Below, one piece after another: positions 17,444 to 27,052 of a DNA stretch of 39,475 bases. Within the stretch, counting starts at the first letter, position 1; each line of letters begins with the position of its first letter. A program made the translations under genes and the position numbers. The DNA comes from Bacteroides gallinarum DSM 18171 = JCM 13658 (lineage in GTDB: Bacteria; Bacteroidota; Bacteroidia; Bacteroidales; Bacteroidaceae). The notes beneath the pieces were generated by a model. That model was not told the origin of the DNA. It did no database searches and was given only the letters and a program-made list of their open reading frames with translations. The DNA lies in contig NZ_KB894153.1 of NCBI RefSeq assembly GCF_000374365.1, forward strand, positions 1-39,475, written 5' to 3'.

Positions 17444-17451
17444 CAAATATA
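17444..17451 (-). promoter_or_regulatory. Predicted -7 box of the ATPase/DUF4435 operon
   Basis: TATATTTG on the minus strand matches TAnnTTTG, 22 bp upstream of the ATPase ATG, giving a very short leader. No good -33 box is visible. It argues against the TTG start at 17446. Confidence 0.45.
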
Positions 17452-17474
17452 AAGAAAGAGATTGAGAATTTAGT

Positions 17475-17482
17475 TACCTTTG
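17475..17482 (+). promoter_or_regulatory. Predicted -7 box of the EamA transporter gene
   Basis: TACCTTTG matches TAnnTTTG, 38 bp upstream of the EamA ATG. The -33 region is weak. It is divergent from, and 24 bp away from, the ATPase -7 box. Confidence 0.4.
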
Positions 17483-17519
17483 CGCCGTTTTTCACCGTAG
17501 GTTATACAGTTTTTACGTT

Positions 17520-18431
17520 ATGAACAAGAATATACAAGGCCATTTGGCAGCCCTTACCGCCAATATCTTATGGGGGCTTATGGCGCCCGTGGGCAAGTCC
17601 GCCCTGGCGGAGTTCTCCGCCCTGTCCGTCACTACCTTCCGCATGGTGGGCGCGGCGGCGTGTTTCTGGCTGCTTTCGCTATTCTGCAAACGCGAGCAGG
17701 TAGACCACCGCGACATGCTGAAAATCTTCTTCGCCTCTCTCTTTGCGCTGGTGTTCAACCAGGGGGTCTATATCTTCGGATTGTCCATGACTTCGCCTAT
17801 CGACGCGTCTATTGTTACCACCACCCTGCCTATCGTTACCATGATTGTGGCAGCCCTCTACCTCAAAGAGCCCGTTACCAACAAGAAGGTGCTGGGTATT
17901 TTTGTAGGGGCTATGGGGGCTTTGATACTTATTATGAGCAGCGGTCATGCCGGGAGCGGCGGCGGGAGCATTGCGGGGGACTTGCTGTGCCTGACGGCGC
18001 AAATCAGTTTCTCCGTTTACCTGACGGTATTCAAGGGGCTGTCGCAGAAGTACTCGCCCGTAACGATGAACAAATGGATGTTCGTCTATGCCTCGATGTG
18101 TTACATTCCTTTCTCGTACCACGACATAGCCTCTATCCAATGGGAGGGCATATCCGCCGCGGCGCTGGCGCAGGTGGGTTATGTGGTGGTAGGCGGCAGC
18201 TTCCTCGCCTATATATGTATCATGACGGCGCAAAGGTTGCTGCGGCCTACCGTGGTAAGCATGTACAACTATATGCAGCCCATTGTGGCGTCGGCCGTTA
18301 CGGTCATTATCGGCATGGCGGCATTCAACCTGGAGAAGGGAATAGCCATTGCACTGGTATTCCTGGGCGTGTACATCGTAACGCAAAGCAAGTCGCGCAA
18401 GGACTTCGAGCAGGAGGGGAAGGAGGTCTGA
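17520..18431 (+). CDS. EamA/DMT-family transporter
   Basis: A 303-aa inner-membrane protein with ten predicted hydrophobic helices in two EamA repeats. The first begins LAALTANILWGLMAPVGKSAL, the second GDLLCLTAQISFSVYLTVFKGL. A Gly/Ser-rich linker (SSGHAGSGGGS) joins the halves. Members export amino acids, nucleotides or other metabolites, and the substrate cannot be predicted here. It ends exactly where the convergent MeaB gene ends, with no base between the two stop codons. Confidence 0.93.
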   Translation: MNKNIQGHLAALTANILWGLMAPVGKSALAEFSALSVTTFRMVGAAACFWLLSLFCKREQVDHRDMLKIFFASLFALVFNQGVYIFGLSMTSPIDASIVTTTLPIVTMIVAALYLKEPVTNKKVLGIFVGAMGALILIMSSGHAGSGGGSIAGDLLCLTAQISFSVYLTVFKGLSQKYSPVTMNKWMFVYASMCYIPFSYHDIASIQWEGISAAALAQVGYVVVGGSFLAYICIMTAQRLLRPTVVSMYNYMQPIVASAVTVIIGMAAFNLEKGIAIALVFLGVYIVTQSKSRKDFEQEGKEV

Positions 18432-19529
18432 TTATCCTTTCAGCTCTGCGAAATAGGTGTCCAGCAGGTTTTTGGCGGCTACAAAGGAGGTGAGGTTGCC
18501 TTTTAGCACCTGGCTCTCCTTGTCGGCAAGCATCGCTTCGATTTTAGGATTATGGTAGAAGCTGTCGCGTAGCTGTTCGTTAATGGTTTCGTACATCCAG
18601 TATTTGCTTTGCTCGTTGCGCCGGTAGTCGAAGTAGCCGTTGTCTTTTACAAAGTCGATGTACCGGTACACCATGTCCCACACTTCTTTCACGCCGAGGT
18701 TGTAGAAGCCCGAATAGGTAAGTACCTGCGGCGTCCAGCCGCTCTCCGGAGCGGGGAACAGGTGAAGGGCGTTACGGAACTGGGCGGCAGCCAGCTTGGC
18801 GCGCTCCAGATTGTCGCCGTCGGCTTTGTTGATAACGATGCCGTCGGCCATTTCCATGATACCGCGCTTGATGCCTTGCAGCTCATCACCCGTACCGGCA
18901 AGCTGGATAAGCAGGAAGAAGTCTACCATGGAGTGTACGGCGGTTTCGCTCTGCCCTACTCCTACGGTTTCTACGAATATCTTATCGAACCCGGCAGCCT
19001 CGCAAAGCACAATCGTTTCACGCGTCTTGCGTGCCACGCCGCCCAGCGAACCTGCCGACGGGCTGGGGCGGATAAAGGAGGCGGGGTGTACGGACAGTTT
19101 TTCCATGCGGGTCTTGTCGCCCAGGATACTGCCTTTGCTGCGCTCGCTGCTGGGGTCGATAGCCAGTACTGCCAGCTTGCCGCCGTATTTCTCCAGCACG
19201 TGCAGCCCGAATACGTCGATAGAGGTGCTCTTGCCGGCGCCCGGCACGCCGCTGATGCCTATGCGGACGGAGTTGCCCGAGTAGGGCAGGCATTTTTCTA
19301 TGACTTCCTGCGCTATGGCCTGGTGTTCGGGCTTTACGCTTTCTACCAATGTCACGGCACGGCTTAGTATCGTGACATCGCCTTTTACAATGCCCTCTAC
19401 GTATTCTGCCACGGAAAGCTGGCGCTTCCTGGGCTTACGCTTCATATAAGGATTGACGGACGACGGCTGCTCAATGCCTGCATTGACAACCAGACCTTTG
19501 TATTCTCCGCTATTTTCGGGATGTTCCAT
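18432..19529 (-). CDS. meaB: MeaB/ArgK-type P-loop GTPase, methylmalonyl-CoA mutase chaperone
   Basis: A 365-aa cytoplasmic G3E GTPase. Walker A GVPGAGKST (94-102), switch region IDPSSERSKGSILGDKTRM, the MeaB signature HPASFIRPSPSAGSLGG, the Walker B-like VETVGVGQSE, and guanine-binding NKAD (in IVINKADGDN). The C-terminal dimerisation arm is present, and length is typical. Family role: GTP-dependent loading and protection of adenosylcobalamin on methylmalonyl-CoA mutase, used in the propionate/succinate pathway of Bacteroidales. The mutase genes are not in the window. It lies 12 bp downstream of the DUF1573 gene on the same strand, so the two are one transcript. Confidence 0.94.
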   Translation of the reverse strand: MEHPENSGEYKGLVVNAGIEQPSSVNPYMKRKPRKRQLSVAEYVEGIVKGDVTILSRAVTLVESVKPEHQAIAQEVIEKCLPYSGNSVRIGISGVPGAGKSTSIDVFGLHVLEKYGGKLAVLAIDPSSERSKGSILGDKTRMEKLSVHPASFIRPSPSAGSLGGVARKTRETIVLCEAAGFDKIFVETVGVGQSETAVHSMVDFFLLIQLAGTGDELQGIKRGIMEMADGIVINKADGDNLERAKLAAAQFRNALHLFPAPESGWTPQVLTYSGFYNLGVKEVWDMVYRYIDFVKDNGYFDYRRNEQSKYWMYETINEQLRDSFYHNPKIEAMLADKESQVLKGNLTSFVAAKNLLDTYFAELKG

Positions 19530-19541
19530 GACTTTGTTATT

Positions 19542-20621
19542 TTACGTATTTTGGAGCCCTTTGATATTAATCTCTACTTTCGGGTGCATCGGGTCGTTCG
19601 TTATCATCAGCAAACGCAAATGACGGCGTTTCTTGCCGATGCCTTTCTTCGTAACGGTTACACGGAGACGGGTGCTCTCGCCCGGCTGCAACACGCTCTT
19701 TTTCAGCCTTACGCCTACGGCGGGGTGGAATACCTGGAGCTTGCTGATTTGCAAGGGGGAGCGTCCGGTATTGGTTACGGTGATGTCCTGGCGTGCTTTC
19801 GATTTCTTTGCCAGCGCCGCACTCATATCTATATCGCTGGCGGAGAGGTCGATAACGGGAGCGTTCGCCTTTTCCGTCTCGGTCATGCCCGAGAAGTCCG
19901 GCAGGAGAATGGCGGAAACCGGTATCTCGTTCTCGTCGCCCACCTTGTCGCCGGCAAAGCGTGCCAGGTAGACGGATGCCTGCGTAAGCCCGAAGTCTGT
20001 GAGCCGCTCGGAGTCCAGCGTTACGGTGATAATGCCTTTCTCGCCTTTTTGCAGCACACCGGGTTTCACCTCGGTTTGCAGGTAAGGCGGCAGGTGCATA
20101 AGGACGGGCTCGTAGGGACGGTCTGACAGGTTGACTACGCCGATATGCATTACCGGCTTCTCGCCTGCCTGTACGTCGGGGAAATCGAGGCTGTTCGTAT
20201 CGATGCGTATCTGCCCGATAAGGTACGGGTGGGTCTTGGTGAAGTCTTTGATTTCGCGCACTACCTCGCCGTTGAATTTCAGGTAGACCAGGTGGGGCTG
20301 TGCATTGCTGTATATGGCTACGGACTTATTGAAATGTCCCAATGCTTCCGCATCGAAGGTTACGCTGACCGTTCCTTTCTCTCCGGGAGCGATAGGGGTC
20401 TGAGTCCACCGGGCTACGGAGCAGGCGCAATCGGGCTCTACGCCGGTAAGCACCAAAGGCTGGTCGCCGGTGTTCGTTATGGAGTACTGCACCGTTGCCG
20501 GGTGCTTCCACTCAATCTGGCCGAAGTCGTACATTTCCGTATTGGAGGTAAAACGCGGTTGCGCTACGGCTGTCGATGCCGTAGCGACAAGCGCATATAG
20601 AGTGATAAAACTGCGTTTCAT
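19542..20621 (-). CDS. Exported DUF1573 protein with Ig-like repeats
   Basis: A 359-aa protein with a signal peptide ending AVAQ (about residue 21). The first domain is DUF1573 (about 22-115), an ASPM/SPD-2/Hydin-like beta-sandwich, with NTGDQPLVLTGVEPDCACSV holding Cys65-x-Cys67. Two further sandwich-like domains follow (about 130-235 and 250-355; the last ends KRRHLRLLMITNDPMHP). No lipobox, so it is probably periplasmic. It is the first gene of an operon with meaB. No enzymatic function is suggested, and these domains usually mediate protein contacts. Residues 50-70 align closely with the N-terminal domain of the PL8 lyase at 36799. Confidence 0.88.
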   Translation of the reverse strand: MKRSFITLYALVATASTAVAQPRFTSNTEMYDFGQIEWKHPATVQYSITNTGDQPLVLTGVEPDCACSVARWTQTPIAPGEKGTVSVTFDAEALGHFNKSVAIYSNAQPHLVYLKFNGEVVREIKDFTKTHPYLIGQIRIDTNSLDFPDVQAGEKPVMHIGVVNLSDRPYEPVLMHLPPYLQTEVKPGVLQKGEKGIITVTLDSERLTDFGLTQASVYLARFAGDKVGDENEIPVSAILLPDFSGMTETEKANAPVIDLSASDIDMSAALAKKSKARQDITVTNTGRSPLQISKLQVFHPAVGVRLKKSVLQPGESTRLRVTVTKKGIGKKRRHLRLLMITNDPMHPKVEINIKGLQNT

Positions 20622-20646
20622 TTATACCGTTTCTAAATTAGCTGCA

Positions 20647-20654
20647 CAAATGTA
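20647..20654 (-). promoter_or_regulatory. Predicted -7 box of the DUF1573-meaB operon
   Basis: TACATTTG on the minus strand, 26 bp upstream of the ATG at 20621, matches TAnnTTTG. TCTG about 20 bp upstream is a poor -33 box. Confidence 0.45.
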
Positions 20655-20736
20655 AAGTTTTTAAGCGAGATACGCAGATTTTCTTCCCGCTTTTTATAAC
20701 CTATAAACATTCGGCTGCCGGGAAACCCTGTTTGCC

Positions 20737-23700
20737 TTACTCGATTGTAACGCTCCCTCCCGTAGAGTGGGACGCGTATTCGGGCGCATAGGCACATTGT
20801 ACGGTAGCCAGTCCGGTTTCGTACGTACCGCCTCTGGCAACCCGGTAGCTATGTTCCAGCACATAGACGCCCTTGCCCAAATGGTCGAAGAAGAAGTTGG
20901 CGGCGGCATCTTCCACTTCTACATAATAGCCGAACCCGTTGCTCCAACGATAGCCCGAAAGCTGGCCGGCAGGCTCGAAACAGGCGCCGCGCTGGTCTTT
21001 CAACTGGATGAAGTCCATGGCGCGCTCCAGGCGGATAGTGAGCCGGGAAACGACTTTATCGCCCACGGAGAGCCGTGTAGCGGCGGTCAACGGCTGCAAG
21101 GACTTTTGTCCGCCGGCAGAAATGCGTTCTACGAACAGTTTCTTTTCGACGTTCAGCTCGCCGCCTTGTTGCTTCACATCGGCTATGGGCGACAGGTATT
21201 GGGCGTAGACTGCTCCCCAGGCAATACCCGCATCCCGTTTCTCTACGGTAACGGACTTCGCTTTCAGCTCGGGGCTGCCTTCTACGAATACTTCCTTGAG
21301 GTAGCCTAATCCCGGTACAGCTTCTTTGGCAGGCGAGCGTGTTTCCAATACTTTCTTGCCCAAAACGATGCGGACGTCTCCTTCGTTTTCCAGCAGGTTG
21401 CTGCCCTGACAAAGCAGTGCATAGACTGCATCGGCGGTAGCTACCGGAGAGTTCCAGGCGGTGGTCTGCTTCTGTTTCAGCAGCCATAGTTTCATTTCTT
21501 CCACCAGGGCGTCGTTGCCGCCTGCCCTGCGCAATGCGTCCATTACCGCCACATGGACGGGAACGGGCATCATGCCCCAGGTGTAGGGGTTGGCATGGAA
21601 AGCGAAATATGCTCCCATTTCGTCTGTTTGCACAAGGTGTTCTTTTATGGAGGCTATGAACTCGTCTGCCTCTGCCTTGCGTCCTGCTGCTTGCAGGATA
21701 ACGGCTGTCTGCGCCTTGCACAGCATCGTGCCGCTTTCGAGGTTGCCTCCCAACTTGGTAAGGAAGTAGCTGTGCGCTACGGCATACTCGCCGGAGGGTT
21801 TCTCCGAACCGAGAGCTACCAGGTAGAGGTATTCCATAACGGCGTCCGGCAAGACGGTAATCTTGCTTCCGTTCTTCTCCGCCTTGCGGATAGCGCGGTA
21901 TTCTTCCAGTGCTTCTTTATTCAGGTAGCCGAATGCCTTGCTTCTCATCTCCGCCGCTTCTTCCGGGAGTTCCTTACCCGTAAGCAGGGGAAGGCGGACG
22001 AGCAGCCCGGTGATATAGGCTGTTATATGGCGGCTGCCGGACATGCCGCCGAACCAGCTCCAGGAGCCGTCGCTGCCTTGCAGTTCTTTCAGTTTGAGCA
22101 AGGCTGACATATTGCGGTATTCCGACTGGTTTATATCGAACAGGGTGGCGATGCGCTGCTGTTGTTCGGCCTCGGTAGTGGCTTCCAGCAGCCAGGGCGA
22201 CTCGTCCAGCAGAATGTTCTTCACATCTTGGTTTTTCTCCAACTGGCTGAGGAAGGTTTCTTTGCTCCCGCCCAATGAGCGCCAGGCATCGAATATCGCC
22301 CGGATACGCGGCTGGCTACCGGCGATATAGCCTGCCAGCGTGTTGGCATAGAAAGCGGTTGCCCAGGAAACGGCGTTGTCCGTAGCGGGCTGGCTCAGCA
22401 CGGGCAGCGCTTGCACGGCGTACCATGCCGGGTTGCTGGTAAATTCCACTGTCAGGCGGCGGTCGGTTGCCGTACGGCTGTTGTCGTTGAAAAGGCTGTC
22501 CAGCGTGAAAGTGCGCGTTTCCTTGCCGCGCACGGGTATAGCAAGGGTTTCCGTGATATATACCTTATCGCTCAATACGGGTAGCAGGTGTTGCTCGCCG
22601 TCGCTGAATGTGCCGCCGTCGGCAACGATACGGACGCCCAGCAAATCGTAACGGCCGGTAACCTCGAAGCGGAACTCTACGGCTGCCGTCTTTCCGGCAT
22701 CTACCGAGAATTTACGACGTTGGGTGGCGATGACTTTCTCCGTAGCCGGCTCGAAGAGGGTGAGCACGGCTGTGCCTTTGACTGCCTTATCTGTAAGGTT
22801 GGCGATGCTTGCAGCTATCTGTGTCCGGTCTCCTACCCGCACGAAGCGCGGCATATTCGGGGTGAGCATGAATTCTTTGGCGGTAACGGCGGTGGCGTCG
22901 AGCTTGCCTGTCATCATGTCTTTGGTATGGGAGTAGCTGCGGAAATTCCAACGTGTCAGGCTCTGCGGCATAGTGAAGGAGAAGGCTACTTCTCCCTGCT
23001 CGTTGGTGCGTAACTGGGGATAGAAGAAGGCGGTTTCCGCGAAGTTGGTGCGCAAGCCGGCAACCGGCTGCAATGTTTGTGCATCGAGGGGAACGGTTTC
23101 CGACTCGAAAACGGCATCCGCTACTCCTTCTCCGGACTGTACCGGGACGTAGTTCACCTCGACTACCTGTCCGGTTTCTTCGGCAGCGGCGAGTGCGGCG
23201 CTCTTTGTTTGGGCAGTGCCGCGTATCCGCATGCTACCCGTCATCGCCTTATTCCGTGCAGTGCCGTACCCGATAACCCCGACTCCGGATATTTCATCGC
23301 GGCTTACTATCTGCAACGCTTCCGTCACTCCGTCATAGGGGGAATAGAAGTAATCGGAACTCCAGGAGGGCACTCTCCATGACTTGAGCGAGAAACGGGG
23401 ATTGTAGCCTTTGTTGTAGTCGCTGTTGAGGTTCCAGTAGAAATAGGGGATATAGCGGTCGTAATAGACTTCCAACGACTGGTAGCGGTGGTAGATGCGG
23501 TCTAACGATGCATCGTACATCATTGCCAGCACCTCGGCTGCGGCCGGGAAGCCTTGCGGCGTCTTGACTATCAGTTTCCACTCTTCTTCCTGCCCCGGAC
23601 GCAAGCGGTCGCGGAATACTTCCCATTTCATATCCAACGTCCGTTCGGGCAGGCGTTTACGCAGCTCTACCCGACGGTCGTACAACTGTCCGTTCTTGAC

Positions 23701-26640
23701 GAAGGCAAGCTGCACGGCTATTCCGTCGCCGTATTCTTCCCGGTATGGGTATTCCATACGGAGAATCGAATCGTTCAGCGACAGGGTGCGGCTTTCCAAC
23801 CTTCCTTTCTGCCCGAAGATATCTACCAGGACGTATGTGTCCTTATGGGAAGTCCCGAAGTAGAATACTGCCGGATGAGCGGCGTCGAACTCCATGTTTT
23901 CTTCATAGAGGAAGGTATTCATAAATACAGCCGGATGTGTGTCGGCAGATGAAAACAGTACGATATCCACTTTGCTGTCCGCATTGGTATATTCCTTACC
24001 GTTACGGTCGCACACCGACAGGACGAGGCGGTATTCTCCCGACGGCAGTTGCTTCCATGCCGCGAAATCCTTTACCTCTCCCGATGTGAACGTGCTTTCG
24101 TAAACCGGCTTACCGGACGGCTTGCCCGCCTGGGTATCGGCAATCGGATAGAGGCGGCATATCCCGTTTACCGGCAGTACCTGGTTAGCGGTATTCATTA
24201 CGGTCAGCGTTCCCGAGAGGGTATCTTCCTTGCATAGCTTCTGGGCAACATCGGACATAAACAGATAGGGTTGCCGGGTGGCGCTCAGGCTGTACTGCGA
24301 GGTCTGCGTTTCGCCGGCATCTCCCGTTACCGATACTTCTATCCGGTAGGAGAAACGTGTATCTTGGGCTGTTGTCCATGAGAAACCGTCCTCGCCCGGA
24401 GCAGTCGCACCGGTTTCGGGTTTCAGGAAAGCGGGAATGGAGAAATTGCCCCGGGCATCCAGCCGTACCGTGTCCGAGACAAGCGGCACGGACGGCTGTC
24501 CCCAGCCTCTCCAGTAATTGTACCGTGTAATGGTATATGCCAACGGCACGTCCTGGATTGCCGCCCCGTTATAGGACTTGACTGTGCCGGTAACATCGAC
24601 CGTATCTCCCAGGATGAAGGCTTGTTTCACCGGATTGAAAGTAATCTCGAAAGTGGGGCGCTTGTATTCTTCCACCCGCACGGATACGGATGCCGTATTC
24701 TCTACTTCAATGGCAAAATTACCGTTCAGGCAGACCGTAGGCAGCACGAAATCCGTTGTAAAAGAGCCGAACTCGTTGGTGCTTACCTCTTTCTGTGCCA
24801 GTTCTTTCCGGTTTGTATCCAGCAGGCGCACACGGTAGTCTTTTCCGGCAAGTACATAGGCTGTATCGGCAGCCTGCTCATAAGAGATACCTTTTACGTA
24901 GACGGTCTGCCCGGGACGGTACAGAAAGCGGTCTGTAAGCAGGCTGATGTGTTCTTCCGGACGCTGCTCGCCACGTTTGTAATAGTTGTTCCGGTAGATG
25001 CTCTGGGGCAGCATGGCGGTATCTTCCCCCTTGCGTGCCACATAGCTGCGGATAGCCCGGTTCCACTCTACGACTGCCTTTCCGCCGGCATCGGTTACGG
25101 CAGTTGCCAGTTCTTTCCGGGTGTCTCCGTCGTAGGCGGAATAAAAGCTGACCTTTGCGCCGGCAATCGGCTGCCCGCTACGGCCGTCTACCGTCACTAC
25201 TTCCATTTTATTGTCCGGCAGGGAGAGTGTCAGCACTTTAAAACGGGTCGAGACGATGAAATGTTCTTCCGCACGCGCCGGTGCATCGGGTACGACTTGC
25301 AGTACGTAAACGCCCGGACTGTCAGGCACATACAGTTTCAAATCTGTACGTCGCAAGGTGCTTGCTCCCTCTCCCGCTTTTCCGTTGTCTTGCATCAGGG
25401 AGTCCATGTCGAAATGGGTGGCGGACAGCTTCCGGGCATGCCTCCGGTAGAAGGTTTTGTTTATCCCGGTATCCGTACGGGGAGCCTCGGACAGGTCTGT
25501 ACGGTACAGGTTGAGTGTAAAGCCTTTCAGGTTGCGACAGCTCACATCGAGTTTCAGCGAGTCGCCGGGGTATATGCTGCTCCGGGTATCGATATCCAGA
25601 TAGGGTTGCAGGATAGCTTCCCGTATATTACGCAGTTCGTCGATGCGTTTATAGGAGGGGTAGCGTTTTATTCCTTCATCGCAGGTTTGCAGGGCATCGT
25701 CCGTATGGGTTTCTCCCAAGCTGCGGAGCCAGGCGGCTTTACCGATATATGCCTCGGCACAAACTTCCCGGGTTCCGTATTCTCCAATCAGGTTGTCCAG
25801 TACCCGGAGGTATTCCTTGCCGAACTGTTCTTTCCGCTCGCGGTAAGTGGCGTAGGGGGTACGGCTGATGCCGCCCGTCGTTCTCCATTTCCAATAATCG
25901 AGCGTAGCCAGCACTACGGCATCTTCCGCCCCGGTACGATGCCGGTAAGCGTCTATCATCCCGGTATATATGCCGGTGATACGGGTACGCTGCAACGAGT
26001 CTGCCTGGAAACCGTCCAGCAACCGGTAGGTAGCGACCGCCCGCCCTGCCAGCAAATGGTACATATCGTGCCGGTAGAAACGGCTTCCGTCTTCCAGCAC
26101 GACAAAAGGTACGTATGCCTCGGAGCGGGTTTCAAGCAGGCGGACGGAGTCCTGCAACGAGGCGCGGTTATGCTTGTCAATTTTAGCCAAGAACAGATTG
26201 ATACTCCACTCCCGGATATCGGCAGGGGCATCGTCCGTATCCAAAGCCGTACGTCCCGACAGCAGTTGCCGGTTATTCCGCATATAATCGGCGTACTCGC
26301 GTGCAAGCAGCGAATGCAGAATAGCCTTGTTCACCGGGTCGGGTTCCGACTGTACCCAGTTTTCCAGGTTCTTAAGGTTCGTGTACAGGCTGTCCGGCGT
26401 CAGCATTTCCCGGTAGGCTTCCCGGCTGATATAGGCCTTCAGCATCTGGGGAGCGTTCTTCTCCCGACTGGCTTTCCGGTAAATATCCTCCGTCAGCTTC
26501 ACTACGGTTTGCGGCAGGCTTTTCTTTTGTGCCTGTTCTACCTGTTTCCACAATTTATCATACGACTGGGCGTGCAAGGCGGACAGGCACATGCCAATCA
26601 TCAGCAGAAACAACGTACAAATTCTTTGGAATCTTTTCAT
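20737..26640 (-). CDS. Large alpha-2-macroglobulin-like exported protein, thioester-less
   Basis: A 1967-aa protein with a signal peptide (FLLMIGMCLSALHAQ) and no lipobox. An N-terminal helical region (about 30-340) is followed by macroglobulin domains including MG2 (about 560-660, LLTDRFLYRPGQTVYVKGISY), the A2M core (LTRWNFRSYSHTKDMMTGKL, about 1235-1255) and a helical TED-like domain (about 1400-1700, SDGSWSWFGGMSGSRHITAYI). Where a thioester enzyme has C-x-E-Q after the QALP motif, this one reads QALPVLSQPATDNA (about 1410-1425), so it cannot form the covalent trap. A segment near residues 1110-1135 reads GVGVIGYGTARNKAMTGS, resembling the SusC TonB-box region. Bacterial A2Ms are periplasmic or outer-membrane protease traps. 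No pbpC neighbour is present, and the role here is uncertain. Confidence 0.92.
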   Translation of the reverse strand: MKRFQRICTLFLLMIGMCLSALHAQSYDKLWKQVEQAQKKSLPQTVVKLTEDIYRKASREKNAPQMLKAYISREAYREMLTPDSLYTNLKNLENWVQSEPDPVNKAILHSLLAREYADYMRNNRQLLSGRTALDTDDAPADIREWSINLFLAKIDKHNRASLQDSVRLLETRSEAYVPFVVLEDGSRFYRHDMYHLLAGRAVATYRLLDGFQADSLQRTRITGIYTGMIDAYRHRTGAEDAVVLATLDYWKWRTTGGISRTPYATYRERKEQFGKEYLRVLDNLIGEYGTREVCAEAYIGKAAWLRSLGETHTDDALQTCDEGIKRYPSYKRIDELRNIREAILQPYLDIDTRSSIYPGDSLKLDVSCRNLKGFTLNLYRTDLSEAPRTDTGINKTFYRRHARKLSATHFDMDSLMQDNGKAGEGASTLRRTDLKLYVPDSPGVYVLQVVPDAPARAEEHFIVSTRFKVLTLSLPDNKMEVVTVDGRSGQPIAGAKVSFYSAYDGDTRKELATAVTDAGGKAVVEWNRAIRSYVARKGEDTAMLPQSIYRNNYYKRGEQRPEEHISLLTDRFLYRPGQTVYVKGISYEQAADTAYVLAGKDYRVRLLDTNRKELAQKEVSTNEFGSFTTDFVLPTVCLNGNFAIEVENTASVSVRVEEYKRPTFEITFNPVKQAFILGDTVDVTGTVKSYNGAAIQDVPLAYTITRYNYWRGWGQPSVPLVSDTVRLDARGNFSIPAFLKPETGATAPGEDGFSWTTAQDTRFSYRIEVSVTGDAGETQTSQYSLSATRQPYLFMSDVAQKLCKEDTLSGTLTVMNTANQVLPVNGICRLYPIADTQAGKPSGKPVYESTFTSGEVKDFAAWKQLPSGEYRLVLSVCDRNGKEYTNADSKVDIVLFSSADTHPAVFMNTFLYEENMEFDAAHPAVFYFGTSHKDTYVLVDIFGQKGRLESRTLSLNDSILRMEYPYREEYGDGIAVQLAFVKNGQLYDRRVELRKRLPERTLDMKWEVFRDRLRPGQEEEWKLIVKTPQGFPAAAEVLAMMYDASLDRIYHRYQSLEVYYDRYIPYFYWNLNSDYNKGYNPRFSLKSWRVPSWSSDYFYSPYDGVTEALQIVSRDEISGVGVIGYGTARNKAMTGSMRIRGTAQTKSAALAAAEETGQVVEVNYVPVQSGEGVADAVFESETVPLDAQTLQPVAGLRTNFAETAFFYPQLRTNEQGEVAFSFTMPQSLTRWNFRSYSHTKDMMTGKLDATAVTAKEFMLTPNMPRFVRVGDRTQIAASIANLTDKAVKGTAVLTLFEPATEKVIATQRRKFSVDAGKTAAVEFRFEVTGRYDLLGVRIVADGGTFSDGEQHLLPVLSDKVYITETLAIPVRGKETRTFTLDSLFNDNSRTATDRRLTVEFTSNPAWYAVQALPVLSQPATDNAVSWATAFYANTLAGYIAGSQPRIRAIFDAWRSLGGSKETFLSQLEKNQDVKNILLDESPWLLEATTEAEQQQRIATLFDINQSEYRNMSALLKLKELQGSDGSWSWFGGMSGSRHITAYITGLLVRLPLLTGKELPEEAAEMRSKAFGYLNKEALEEYRAIRKAEKNGSKITVLPDAVMEYLYLVALGSEKPSGEYAVAHSYFLTKLGGNLESGTMLCKAQTAVILQAAGRKAEADEFIASIKEHLVQTDEMGAYFAFHANPYTWGMMPVPVHVAVMDALRRAGGNDALVEEMKLWLLKQKQTTAWNSPVATADAVYALLCQGSNLLENEGDVRIVLGKKVLETRSPAKEAVPGLGYLKEVFVEGSPELKAKSVTVEKRDAGIAWGAVYAQYLSPIADVKQQGGELNVEKKLFVERISAGGQKSLQPLTAATRLSVGDKVVSRLTIRLERAMDFIQLKDQRGACFEPAGQLSGYRWSNGFGYYVEVEDAAANFFFDHLGKGVYVLEHSYRVARGGTYETGLATVQCAYAPEYASHSTGGSVTIE

Positions 26641-26726
26641 GGCTATTCTATCGTTTTTTAGTTTTTGTTCTTTACAGAAGGTGTTTACGCCCCTCTTTCC
26701 GGGCAGCAGTTATTGAAGGCTAAAAA

Positions 26727-26734
26727 CAAAAATA
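26727..26734 (-). promoter_or_regulatory. Predicted -7 box of the alpha-2-macroglobulin gene
   Basis: TATTTTTG on the minus strand about 87 bp upstream of the ATG matches TAnnTTTG. No clear -33 box. Confidence 0.35.
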
Positions 26735-26876
26735 ACAAATAAGTAGCTACGTTGTGCCGACTTTTTAGAAAAAATAAAGAAACAAAGCATATGCTGACAA
26801 TAGCGCTGCCGTGGGAAAACGGGAAAAATGAGAAAGCGGAAGTGCCCGAACGAAGAAACAGCCCGCTCCATATACG

Positions 26877-26975
26877 GATAAATATACGATACGAATAAAG
26901 ATATGATAAGGATAAGGATAAAGATTATGATAAGGATAAATATATGATTATAAGAAAGATAAATATTATGATAAG
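26877..26975. repeat. GATAAGGATAAA-type low-complexity repeat
   Basis: An AT-rich run of short degenerate units such as GATAAGGATAAGGATAAAG and ATATGATTATAAG. The long hydrophobic minus-strand frame that runs through it looks like a by-product of the repeat. The rest of 26641-26876 holds only the A2M leader and promoter region. Confidence 0.7.
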
Positions 26976-27042
26976 GCACGATTTATACGGATACGTGCGG
27001 CGCTCGTAGCTCTCCGTACGCGGTTTTCCGTATAAACCGTGC
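26976..27042. repeat. Large hairpin between element B and the A2M gene
   Basis: GCACGATTTATACGGA (26976-26991) pairs with 27027-27042 at 15 of 16 positions, and the inner bases pair partly (CGTGCGG with CCGTACG). It abuts palindromic element B, so a leftward transcript from the microprotein cluster would cross both. Possible transcript end or processing site. Confidence 0.7.
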
Positions 27043-27052
27043 CTCAAAAAAA

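Noticed and set aside
26710..26979. 89-aa minus-strand hydrophobic frame upstream of the A2M gene
   Set aside because: Its hydrophobic part is the direct translation of the GATAAGGATAAA repeat, and it runs through the predicted A2M promoter region.
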